The position numbers were made by a program, and so were the translations under genes. A DNA stretch of 64,000 bases from Xanthomonas cucurbitae (GTDB taxonomy: Bacteria > Pseudomonadota > Gammaproteobacteria > Xanthomonadales > Xanthomonadaceae), in assembly GCF_002939885.1 (NCBI RefSeq), contig NZ_MDED01000004.1, positions 1 through 64,000 on the forward strand. Reading direction: 5' to 3'. Under the pieces are notes generated by a model. The model did no database searches. It saw only the letters and a program-made list of their open reading frames with translations, and was not told where the DNA came from. Positions 16,791 through 24,975 of this stretch are shown here, piece after piece (within the stretch, counting starts at the first letter, position 1; each line of letters starts with the position of its first letter).

Positions 16791-17990
16791 ATGTCCAACC
16801 GCACCACTCACAGCCATGACGGCGCGCGCGCGCTGTCGCTCGCCACGCTGGCGATCCATGGAGGGCAGTCGCCGGACCCCAGTACCGGCGCGGTGATGCC
16901 GCCGATCTACGCCACGTCCACGTATGCGCAATCCAGCCCGGGCGAGCATCAGGGCTTCGAGTATTCGCGCACCCACAACCCCACGCGCTTCGCCTATGAG
17001 CGCTGCGTGGCCGCGCTGGAAGGCGGCACGCGTGCATTTGCGTTCGCCTCCGGCATGGCCGCCACCTCCACCGTGATGGAGTTGCTGGATGCCGGCAGCC
17101 ACGTGGTGGCGATGGACGACCTGTATGGTGGAACCTTCCGCCTGTTCGAGCGCGTGCGCCGCCGCACTGCCGGCCTGGATTTCAGCTTCGTCGACCTGAC
17201 CGACCCGGCGGCCTTCGAAGCGGCCATCGGCCCGAACACCAAGATGGTGTGGATCGAGACGCCGACCAATCCGATGCTTAAGCTGGTCGATATCGCCGCC
17301 ATTGCCGCGATCGCGCGCAAGCATGGCTTGCTGGTCGTGGTGGACAACACCTTCGCCTCGCCGATGCTGCAGCGCCCGCTGGAGCTGGGCGCCGACATCG
17401 TCGTGCATTCGGCCACCAAGTATCTCAATGGTCACTCGGACATGGTGGGCGGCATCGCCGTGGTCGGCGACAACGCTGAACTGGCCGAGCAACTGGCGTT
17501 CCTGCAGAACTCCATCGGCGGCGTGCAGGGCCCGTTCGACAGCTTCCTCGCGCTACGCGGATTGAAAACCTTGCCGCTACGCATGCGCGCGCACTGCGAC
17601 AACGCCCTGGCGCTGGCACAGTGGCTGGAAACCCACCCCGCGATCGAAAAGGTGATCTACCCCGGCCTGGCCTCGCACCCGCAGCACGCGCTTGCGAAAA
17701 GCCAGATGTCCGGTTTCGGCGGCATCGTCTCCATCGTCCTCAAGGGCGGCTTCGACGCAGCCAAGCGTTTTTGCGAAAAGACCGAACTGTTCACCCTGGC
17801 CGAATCGCTCGGCGGCGTGGAAAGCCTGGTGAATCATCCGGCCGTCATGACGCACGCCTCCATCCCGGTGGCTCGCCGCGAACAGCTTGGTATCAGCGAT
17901 GCGCTGGTGCGGTTGAGTGTGGGGATTGAGGATTTGGGGGATTTAAAGGGGGATTTGGAGCGGGCGCTTGAGGCGTCTAGTTCTTCATGA
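16791..17990 (+). CDS. metB: Cystathionine gamma-synthase/lyase family PLP enzyme
   Basis: A Cys/Met-metabolism PLP enzyme of 399 residues. Substrate-binding tyrosines are in YEYSRTHNPTR-like context (FEYSRTHNPTRFAYE) and the PLP lysine in VVHSATKYLNGHSDMVGG. With the beta-synthase it forms a transsulfuration pair; gamma-synthase and gamma-lyase are hard to tell apart by sequence. In Xanthomonas this gene marks one border of the LPS O-antigen locus, as here: the next gene starts within its stop (ATGA). A TACAAT box lies about 35 bases upstream. Confidence 0.92.
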   Translation: MSNRTTHSHDGARALSLATLAIHGGQSPDPSTGAVMPPIYATSTYAQSSPGEHQGFEYSRTHNPTRFAYERCVAALEGGTRAFAFASGMAATSTVMELLDAGSHVVAMDDLYGGTFRLFERVRRRTAGLDFSFVDLTDPAAFEAAIGPNTKMVWIETPTNPMLKLVDIAAIAAIARKHGLLVVVDNTFASPMLQRPLELGADIVVHSATKYLNGHSDMVGGIAVVGDNAELAEQLAFLQNSIGGVQGPFDSFLALRGLKTLPLRMRAHCDNALALAQWLETHPAIEKVIYPGLASHPQHALAKSQMSGFGGIVSIVLKGGFDAAKRFCEKTELFTLAESLGGVESLVNHPAVMTHASIPVARREQLGISDALVRLSVGIEDLGDLKGDLERALEASSSS

Positions 17991-19366
17991 CGGCGTCGCC
18001 GCAGCGGCGGAATTTGTTCGCTTCCTGGCGGAGCGGACTTGCAGGTCTTCGTCTGCAGTCATGGGTGCTTCGACAGCCTTGGTTGCGACCTGTTTACCGC
18101 GTGTTTCCGCGCAACCTGCGTGATCGCGTGTTTTCGGCCCTGTCCGCGCGCTCCGTGGTTCAAACACAGTTTCAGCGGACCGATGCCTGGGAACTCAGCC
18201 TGGAAAGGGCCGAGATATCCGTGCCGAATACGGGTGATGTCGCTGATACACGCCTAACGTCGGTTGGGATCAACATTCTTGGCTACATCCGTGGCGAATT
18301 CGGGCTGGCGGAGAGCGCAAGAATGTACGCGCGTGCGCTCATTAACGCAGGTGTTCCAGTGTCGCTATACGACCTAGACCTGGGACTGCCGCACTCCTGG
18401 GAGGATCGGAGCCTGGATGGCTTCATCGACCAGCACATGCCGCACAAGGTCACAATCGTCTTCGTCAATCCAGACTATCTCGACGCTGCCTTTGAAAAAG
18501 TCGGTCGGGCTCGCATGGAAGGGCATTACATCATCGCCTGCTGGTTCTGGGAACTCGAAGTAATCCCGTCCAGTTGGCTGAGCGCCATTACGCTGGTGGA
18601 CGAGATTATGGTGGCCTCAAGGTTCATCGAGGACGCATTTCGCGATGTTACTGACAAGCCGATCATGCGTCTTCCGCTGCCACTCTCCGACCAGCGTGAT
18701 AGTGGATTGCAGCGGCGGGACTTTGGGCTGGAGCCGGAGGCCTTCGTCTTTCTTTTCACTTTCGATTTCCATTCCTTCGTGACCAGGAAAAATCCCCAGG
18801 CCGTGGTCAATGCATTCAGGCATGCGTTTCCCGACGATCGCGACGATGTGCGTCTGGTCGTGAAGTCAAGCAATGGGCACATGTACCCCGAACAGATGGC
18901 GGAACTCCTGAGCCTGGTCGCGGCTGACAAGCGGATACTGCTGCGGGACGAGGTGATCGACAGGATGCATGTGCGCGCGCTGCAGCGATGCTGTGACGTG
19001 TATGTATCGCTGCATCGGGCCGAGGGCTTCGGGTTGGGGCTTGCCGAGTGCATGTCACTCGGAAGGCCGGTCATTGCAACGGGCTGGTCGGGCAACATGG
19101 AGTTCATGACGGACAGCAACTCCTGCCTCGTAGACTACGACCTGGTGCCGGTTGCGGGCCGATATCCGGAGTCGGATGGCGCGCGCTGGGCAGAGCCGCG
19201 CATCGACTCTGCCGCAGCTGCGATGCGTCGGCTTGCGGACGACCCGTTACAGGCGCGGCGGCTGGGCGAAGCAGCCAGGGACGATATCTGCGCAAGGCTT
19301 GCTCCCCCAAGCGTAGCGGAGCACCTGCTGGCAAGGGCTGCGAAGGTGGTCGCGTCAACGCACTGA
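17987..19366 (+). CDS. GT4-family glycosyltransferase (first gene of O-antigen cluster)
   Basis: A 459-residue GT-B glycosyltransferase. The N-terminal domain has a glycine loop in INILGYIRGEFGLAESARMYA; the C-terminal nucleotide-sugar domain has HRAEGFGLGLAECMSLGRPVIATGWSGNMEF with the E-x7-E motif of GT4. The first 60 residues are basic and rich in R/W, possibly for membrane association. It probably adds a sugar to the rhamnan backbone or its adaptor in the cytoplasm. It overlaps metB by four bases, so read-through from metB is likely. GC content falls from about 18170 onward compared with metB. Confidence 0.85.
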   Translation: MTASPQRRNLFASWRSGLAGLRLQSWVLRQPWLRPVYRVFPRNLRDRVFSALSARSVVQTQFQRTDAWELSLERAEISVPNTGDVADTRLTSVGINILGYIRGEFGLAESARMYARALINAGVPVSLYDLDLGLPHSWEDRSLDGFIDQHMPHKVTIVFVNPDYLDAAFEKVGRARMEGHYIIACWFWELEVIPSSWLSAITLVDEIMVASRFIEDAFRDVTDKPIMRLPLPLSDQRDSGLQRRDFGLEPEAFVFLFTFDFHSFVTRKNPQAVVNAFRHAFPDDRDDVRLVVKSSNGHMYPEQMAELLSLVAADKRILLRDEVIDRMHVRALQRCCDVYVSLHRAEGFGLGLAECMSLGRPVIATGWSGNMEFMTDSNSCLVDYDLVPVAGRYPESDGARWAEPRIDSAAAAMRRLADDPLQARRLGEAARDDICARLAPPSVAEHLLARAAKVVASTH

Positions 19367-19452
19367 CGGTGACTGGTTTTGTCGACCCTGTGATGTAGCG
19401 ATCTGGTTACTCCGCTTCACCAAAGTAGTGAAAACTTTCAGAGGTAGCAACG

Positions 19453-20244
19453 TTGGACATGATCCGGTCCGTATGGGCCTTCCGATACTTCATCCTGTCG
19501 TCGATCAGGAATGACCTGCGTCTACGCTTCCTGCGCAGCAAACTCGGCGCATTGTGGATGATCATCCACCCGCTCATGCAGGTGCTGATCTTTGCGACGA
19601 TTCTTTCCGAGGTGCTGGCCGCGAAGCTGCCAGGCGTCAACAACAAGTTTGCCTACGCGCTTTACCTGATGGCTGGAACTCTTTGCTGGAGCATGTTTGC
19701 CGAATGTATTGGGAAATGTGCTTCATTGTTCGTCGACAACGGCAATCTCATGAAGAAGCAGGCATTTCCTCGCATCTGCCTCCCGCTCATTGCAGGCGGT
19801 ACCGTCATGGTCAACAACTTGCTGCTGTTTTTGGCGATCATCGTCGTTTTTGCCATTTTGGGTCATACTTTGGGGCTGCAGACAGGGTGGCTCCCGCTAC
19901 TGATGTTGTTGACGTTGGCATTTGCCATGTCAATAGGATTGCTGCTTGGGGTCTTCAATGTGTTTGTGCGCGACATTGGTCAGGTTGTGCCGGTTGTTCT
20001 GCAGGCGATGTTCTGGGTGACGCCTATCGTTTACACCATTGACATCCTACCCGCGCAGACCCAGGAACTGTTCAAGCTCAACCCGCTGTTCCCGCTCGTC
20101 AGTGCATACCAGGGAGTCCTTCTTTATGGACGTTCCCCGGCATGGATTGAGCTTGTCCCTCTCATGCTGGCGACTGTCGTAATGTCCGCCCTTTCGTTGG
20201 TCATCTTCCGCCGCGCAAGTGCCGAAATGGTGGATGCCCTATGA
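19453..20244 (+). CDS. wzm: O-antigen ABC transporter permease Wzm
   Basis: A polytopic inner-membrane protein of 263 residues with six predicted helices and the ABC-2 pattern (FLRSKLGALWMIIHPLMQVLIF, FRDIGQ-like coupling region VRDIGQVVPVVLQ, NPLFPLVSAYQGVLLYG). It is the channel half of an ABC-type O-polysaccharide exporter working with Wzt. I prefer the TTG at 19453, seven bases after GAGGT, over the ATG at 19459. It overlaps wzt by four bases. Confidence 0.92.
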   Translation: MDMIRSVWAFRYFILSSIRNDLRLRFLRSKLGALWMIIHPLMQVLIFATILSEVLAAKLPGVNNKFAYALYLMAGTLCWSMFAECIGKCASLFVDNGNLMKKQAFPRICLPLIAGGTVMVNNLLLFLAIIVVFAILGHTLGLQTGWLPLLMLLTLAFAMSIGLLLGVFNVFVRDIGQVVPVVLQAMFWVTPIVYTIDILPAQTQELFKLNPLFPLVSAYQGVLLYGRSPAWIELVPLMLATVVMSALSLVIFRRASAEMVDAL

Positions 20245-21527
20245 GCCCGGTACTGATGGTTGAAGGGCTGGGAAAGTCTTACCGTGTCTGGGGTAGCGAG
20301 TGGCTACGCGCTGCCAGCTGGTTAGGCGTGAAGGTCAAGCCGCGAGAAGAGCATTGGGTCCTGCGGGATGTCGGGTTTTCAGTCGCTCCGGGTGAGTCGA
20401 TCGGGATCATGGGGCGCAATGGCGCTGGAAAGAGCACGTTGCTCAAGTTGATCACTGGCACTTCGCAACCCACCGAAGGGCGAATTGTCCGGTACGGCCG
20501 TATTGCCGCAATTCTTGAACTCGGCATGGGCTTCAATCCGGACCTGAGTGGCCGCGAGAATGCCAAACATTCGGCCGGGCTGATGGGCTACACGCTGGAG
20601 CAAATCGACGAGGTGTTGCCCGAGATACAGGAGTTCGCCGAGATCGGAGAATATTTCGATGAGCCGGTGCGCACCTACTCAAGCGGCATGCAGGTGCGCG
20701 TCGCATTTGCGGTGGCCACCGCATTCCGGCCCGATATACTCATCGTCGACGAAGCCTTGTCAGTGGGTGACGCGTATTTTCAGGCGAAGTGCTTCAAGCG
20801 AATCCAGTCTTACAAGGACGAGGGTATGACGCTCATCCTGGTCAGTCACGCGGTCGGAGATGTTGTCAAACACTGTGATCGTGCCATTTTGATCAAGGAC
20901 GGTAGCGTTCATGCCGATGGGCCCTCGCGTGAGGTCTCGAACCTTTATCTGGACGAATTGTTCGGCAAGAAGCCTGCATCGCTTCAAGCACAGGCCGATG
21001 ATGCACCAGGCCAGATGCAGGCTGGTAATGAGGATATCTTCCATACACGTCCCAACTACAATGCGGGCGAGCACCGTTGGGGGCAGGGCGGAGCGCGAAT
21101 TCTCGATTATGTTGTCGTCAGCGGCGGGGAGGAATTTCCTGCTCGCGTAGAGAGCGGTACCAGGACGGCATTTTACGTCAAGATCGCCTTCGATCAGGAT
21201 TTTGACAGTGTAGTTCCAGGGTTTTTGATTAAAACCCTCGAGGGTCTATTCCTCTATGGCACCAACTCCTTTCTTTCCAGTGGAGGGCGGGCAGGGATTT
21301 CGGTAAAAGCGGGGCAGGTAATCGTCTGCAAGTTCAACATGCCTCTCGACCTCAATGAAGCGAACTATCTGGTCTCGCTCGGCATTTCCAGTGGTGACCC
21401 TCTCGTGGAATTGACGCCACTGGATCGGCGATACGATGCCATCCTGCTGAACGTGGCCAGAGGGATGCAATTTTGGGGAATGATGGACCTGAAGGCCGAT
21501 TTCGAGATCGTTGAGGCCTTGTCATGA
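20241..21527 (+). CDS. wzt: O-antigen ABC transporter ATPase Wzt with C-terminal glycan-binding domain
   Basis: A 428-residue ATPase. Walker A GRNGAGKST is at about 58-66, the ABC signature is in YSSGMQVRVAFAVA, Walker B in ILIVDEALSVGD, and the H-loop in LVSHAVGDV. Residues from about 270 form a beta-rich domain of the Wzt-C type (EGLFLYGTNSF, VCKFNMPLDLNEANYLVSLGIS) that recognises the modified non-reducing end of a finished O-chain. Such a domain is expected where chain ends carry a cap, consistent with the WbdD-like gene that follows. Confidence 0.93.
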   Translation: MSPVLMVEGLGKSYRVWGSEWLRAASWLGVKVKPREEHWVLRDVGFSVAPGESIGIMGRNGAGKSTLLKLITGTSQPTEGRIVRYGRIAAILELGMGFNPDLSGRENAKHSAGLMGYTLEQIDEVLPEIQEFAEIGEYFDEPVRTYSSGMQVRVAFAVATAFRPDILIVDEALSVGDAYFQAKCFKRIQSYKDEGMTLILVSHAVGDVVKHCDRAILIKDGSVHADGPSREVSNLYLDELFGKKPASLQAQADDAPGQMQAGNEDIFHTRPNYNAGEHRWGQGGARILDYVVVSGGEEFPARVESGTRTAFYVKIAFDQDFDSVVPGFLIKTLEGLFLYGTNSFLSSGGRAGISVKAGQVIVCKFNMPLDLNEANYLVSLGISSGDPLVELTPLDRRYDAILLNVARGMQFWGMMDLKADFEIVEALS

Positions 21528-21567
21528 CGGCGGCGGAATTTCATATCAATTCAAAGAGCGAACAGTC

Positions 21568-23862
21568 ATGACCGAGTCATTGAGTATGGGTGCTGTTGTG
21601 GCAGCCCTGCCCGAGAAGTATCAGCCGATTTTCGGGCATCCTGAGCTGTCCGATGGGAGCTCGCGTGGTTGCGAGGATAGGTTATTGTTGATTCGCGAGT
21701 GTGCACAGCGCCTTCAGGCTGCGCTCGGGCGTCCGCTACGCGTCCTGGATCTTGGCTGCGCGCAGGGCTTCTTCTCACTGAACCTGGCGGCCGATGGCCA
21801 CACGGTGCACGGAGTGGACTTTCTCGATCTCAATGTAAATGTGTGCAAAGCGCTGGCCGCCGAGAATCCTTCGTTTGCAGCGAGCTTTGAGCACGGTACG
21901 GTCGAGGACGTGATAGATAGGCTTGAACCGGGTCGGTACGACCTAGTCCTCGGGCTCAGTGTCTTCCATCATCTCGTACACGCCCGAGGCATCCTGAGCG
22001 TATCGGAGCTGTGTCGCAAGCTTTCGGAAAAGACCGCTGCGGGATTGTTTGAACTCGCCTTGCATGAGGAGCCGCTTTACTGGGCGCCATCCTTACCGCA
22101 GGATCCTGCCGAGATCCTATCCAGTTATGCGTTCTTGCGCCTGCTTTCGCGGCAGGAGACCCACCTTTCAGCGGTATCAAGGCCGCTCTATTTCGCGAGC
22201 AGCCGGCTCTGGTATGTGGACGGAATCATCGGCGATTTCACGTCCTGGACAGCCGACTCGCATGCGCATGGGCGGGGCACGCACCTGCAATCGCGTCGTT
22301 ATTATTTCGGGGCACAGGTTTTCGTAAAAAGAATGACGCTAGGCGTTGAAGATCGCGCAGAGATCAACTTGCGCGAATTCGTCAATGAAGTGGAGTTCCT
22401 AAGCAATCCAGCACCCGGTTATCCGGCTCCGCGCCTGATCGCGTCGCTGAACGATTCCAGGGATTTGTTTCTTGCCAGGTCCATGATGGATGGGCGGCTT
22501 CTTTCTCAGGCGATCGACGATGGTTCGGTCTATGGCGCCGATGAGATAATCGCGCAGATTCTTGAGCAGCTTGTGTTGCTTGAGCGCGCCGGGTTGTATC
22601 ACAACGACGTGCGCTGCTGGAATATCCTCATCACGTCGGAAATGCGTGCTTTACTGATCGATTACGGCGCGATTTCGATCAACGCCGCGGATTGCTCTTG
22701 GCTTGAGGATCTGCTGTTTTCCTTCCTAATCACGGTCAAGGAAATTGTTGAACGTCGGGTTGTTCCGTCCAGCCCGAGCCGTGAGCCTGCGCTGGATTTC
22801 ACCACACTTCCCGCCCGCTACTGCAATGCGTTCGTAGCGCTATTTGGGCAGAATCATTCCCAGTTGACGTTCGCCCTGCTGCAGCAGTGTCTCGAACAAG
22901 CCGATACCGCGCCGGCCCCGCTTCCCGAGTGGGCATCGATTTACCAACGTCTGCATAACGCGCTACTTGTTTACAACGCGCGGCTGAGCGCGGTGCATAC
23001 CGAAACGGAGCATCATCGGGTAGAGCTTGCCGCACGTGGCGCGGCGATCGAGCATTTTCGTGAGAACGCATCTAAGGAACATGGGCGCATCCAGTTGCTT
23101 GAACAACAAATTGCCGCTTCCGAAAGCAGGTGCCAGCGACTTGAGGAGGATAGCGAGAAACTGGCAGCTTGGGCCAAAGGACTCGAGGCTCAAGCGATTG
23201 CATCTAGCCGTGAGAGCGAAGCGTCGGCCGCGCGCGCTTCCGAGCTGAAATCTGACAAGGCTGTACTTTCAGCTAGGATCGCAGAGCTTGAGCAAGAGCT
23301 TGAAGAGCGCCAGCGTGCGCGTGAGTTGTCCGAGTTATTGGCCGTCGATGTTGCGCGGCTGACCGAAGAGCGCGACGCTGCGAGGACTGATGCGCTGCGC
23401 ATCCAACGTGTGGTTGAGCAGCAAGATGCCACCAACGCCGCCTTGCAGGGTCGGGTTGCCGCACAGCAGCAACGAATTTCCCAGCTCGAGAACTCGAGTG
23501 AGCAGGATAGAAATCGATTGAAGGAGCTGCAAACCGATCTTTCCAGGAGCATGCAGGTCACTACTGCAGCACGAGAGCACATTCGCGAGCTCGAGTTGGC
23601 GGTGGAGGTCCTGGAGGGACAGATCGACAGCCTTCACGCAAGCCGGTCCTGGAGGATTACGGCGCCGCTTCGTTTGTTCACCACGCGGGTACTGAAACGT
23701 GGCGATGGCAATGCTGCGATTATCCGTAACGCGCGAGTCCCTCAGCCGGAGGATGTGGTAACCGCTGATGGTTCGGTGCCGACTCCGGCAGAAGCTGCAA
23801 TGGATAAGCGTGTTGCCGCAGTCGATCAGCTGGGTAGTCGTATCCGCAAGTCACGTAAATAA
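21568..23862 (+). CDS. WbdD-like methyltransferase/kinase with coiled coil (O-chain terminator)
   Basis: A 764-residue three-part protein. Residues about 58-73 (VLDLGCAQGFFSLNLA) are the SAM-binding motif of a class I methyltransferase. Residues about 260-420 form a kinase-like domain: the catalytic loop H345-N-D347-V-R-C-W-N352 and the metal-binding D365 in LIDYGAI match HxDxxxxN and the DFG position. Residues about 472-690 are almost continuous coiled coil, followed by a basic SRSWRITAPLR segment. This order matches E. coli WbdD, which phosphorylates and methylates the O-chain end and whose coil sets chain length. It sits directly after wzt. An upstream in-frame start at 21511 overlaps wzt. 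Confidence 0.82.
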   Translation: MTESLSMGAVVAALPEKYQPIFGHPELSDGSSRGCEDRLLLIRECAQRLQAALGRPLRVLDLGCAQGFFSLNLAADGHTVHGVDFLDLNVNVCKALAAENPSFAASFEHGTVEDVIDRLEPGRYDLVLGLSVFHHLVHARGILSVSELCRKLSEKTAAGLFELALHEEPLYWAPSLPQDPAEILSSYAFLRLLSRQETHLSAVSRPLYFASSRLWYVDGIIGDFTSWTADSHAHGRGTHLQSRRYYFGAQVFVKRMTLGVEDRAEINLREFVNEVEFLSNPAPGYPAPRLIASLNDSRDLFLARSMMDGRLLSQAIDDGSVYGADEIIAQILEQLVLLERAGLYHNDVRCWNILITSEMRALLIDYGAISINAADCSWLEDLLFSFLITVKEIVERRVVPSSPSREPALDFTTLPARYCNAFVALFGQNHSQLTFALLQQCLEQADTAPAPLPEWASIYQRLHNALLVYNARLSAVHTETEHHRVELAARGAAIEHFRENASKEHGRIQLLEQQIAASESRCQRLEEDSEKLAAWAKGLEAQAIASSRESEASAARASELKSDKAVLSARIAELEQELEERQRARELSELLAVDVARLTEERDAARTDALRIQRVVEQQDATNAALQGRVAAQQQRISQLENSSEQDRNRLKELQTDLSRSMQVTTAAREHIRELELAVEVLEGQIDSLHASRSWRITAPLRLFTTRVLKRGDGNAAIIRNARVPQPEDVVTADGSVPTPAEAAMDKRVAAVDQLGSRIRKSRK

Positions 23863-23864
23863 TC

Positions 23865-23916
23865 AAGAGGAAGTCAACGTCGTGGTAAGGACATCATGTA
23901 GGGGGGGGGGGGCGTG
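23865..23916 (+). promoter_or_regulatory. Translation-initiation region with a run of 12 G (candidate phase-variable switch)
   Basis: A strong Shine-Dalgarno AGAGGAAG (about 23866-23873) is placed 8 bases before a GTG at 23882. From there a frame of 11 codons runs through 12 consecutive G (23901-23912) and stops at TGA 23915-23917, which overlaps the GTG (23914) of the glycosyltransferase. With 13 or 10 G the upstream GTG would be in frame with the enzyme; with 11 G it would run past the start and stop about 60 bases inside. Tract length could therefore change expression. Confidence 0.6.
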
Positions 23917-24975
23917 AAAAGAGTCATCGTACTCGGTGCGCAGGTGCCGTTTATCAGGGGAGGGGCAGAGTTTCTGAATGAGGAGCTGGTCCGTCAGATC
24001 AATTTGTGGGGTAAGCGAAGCCAGGTCGTCGCCGAATTGGTGCAGCTGCCATATCGTTGGTACCCGGAAACGGAGATCCTTTCCTCCGCATTGGCGTGGC
24101 GGTTACTGGATCTGAATGAGAGTAACGGTCAGAAGATCGACCTGTGTATTTGTACCAAGTTTCCAACATACGCTGCCTCGCATGCAAACAAGACGCTCTG
24201 GTTAGTGCATCAGCACAGGGTGCTTTACGATCTGGAGCGCACGCGTTTTGATTTCCCCCATCTGAACTCGCGGGATGTGGCGTTGCGCGACGCCTTGCGC
24301 TTTTCGGACACGCAACTGTTGTCGGACATTGAATCGCGCTACACCATCTCGCAGACCGTGACCGAGAGGCTTCAGCAGTTCAACGGTCTTTCTTCGCAGG
24401 TTCTGTACCCTCCATCCAAACTGGCCCCGTTGATCACATCTGGTGACTACGGCGATTATATTTTGTGCATCGGCCGACTCGAGTCGATGAAGCGGCCTGA
24501 CCTGCTGATTCGCGCAGCGGCACATGTGTCAAAAGCCAAAGTCGTCATAGCAGGCACAGGAGCCAGTGACTATGCGCTCTCCTTGGCACCGTTGGTGCAT
24601 GAGCTGGGGCTCCAGGACAGGGTAGAACTGACTGGCTTTGTCGAGGATGAGAAATTGCTCGCGTTGATCGCGAATTGCAGGGCTGTTTTCTACTCTCCCG
24701 TTGACGAAGACTACGGATTCGCAACCCTGGAGGCATTTGCGGCGCATAAGCCTGTCATTACTGTTGACGACAGCGGCGAAGTCGGAAGGATCGTAAAAGC
24801 CACCGGAAGTGGGTGGGTCACCGGTCCCACGGCAGAGGAGATCGCGCAGAGCATCGGGGATTGCTACGCAAGAACCGGTGCGCAACTACGTTCGCTTGCC
24901 GATGAAGGTTACCGCCTCAGCACCTCGATTACGTGGGATCGCGTGATACGCGAGCTCGTGGAGGAAAAGATTTGA
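23914..24975 (+). CDS. GT4-family glycosyltransferase behind the G12 tract
   Basis: A 353-residue GT-B enzyme. The N-terminus KRVIVLGAQVPFIRGGAEFLNEELV is a typical first strand and glycine loop. The sugar-nucleotide domain has LCIGRLESMKRPDLLIRA and SPVDEDYGFATLEAFAAHKPVI with the E-x7-E-type motif. It probably transfers rhamnose to the O-chain in the cytoplasm. The only start in frame is the GTG at 23914, because an in-frame TAG sits immediately before the G run; the upstream Shine-Dalgarno serves a different frame at the present tract length. It overlaps the next gene by four bases (TTGA). Confidence 0.85.
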   Translation: MKRVIVLGAQVPFIRGGAEFLNEELVRQINLWGKRSQVVAELVQLPYRWYPETEILSSALAWRLLDLNESNGQKIDLCICTKFPTYAASHANKTLWLVHQHRVLYDLERTRFDFPHLNSRDVALRDALRFSDTQLLSDIESRYTISQTVTERLQQFNGLSSQVLYPPSKLAPLITSGDYGDYILCIGRLESMKRPDLLIRAAAHVSKAKVVIAGTGASDYALSLAPLVHELGLQDRVELTGFVEDEKLLALIANCRAVFYSPVDEDYGFATLEAFAAHKPVITVDDSGEVGRIVKATGSGWVTGPTAEEIAQSIGDCYARTGAQLRSLADEGYRLSTSITWDRVIRELVEEKI

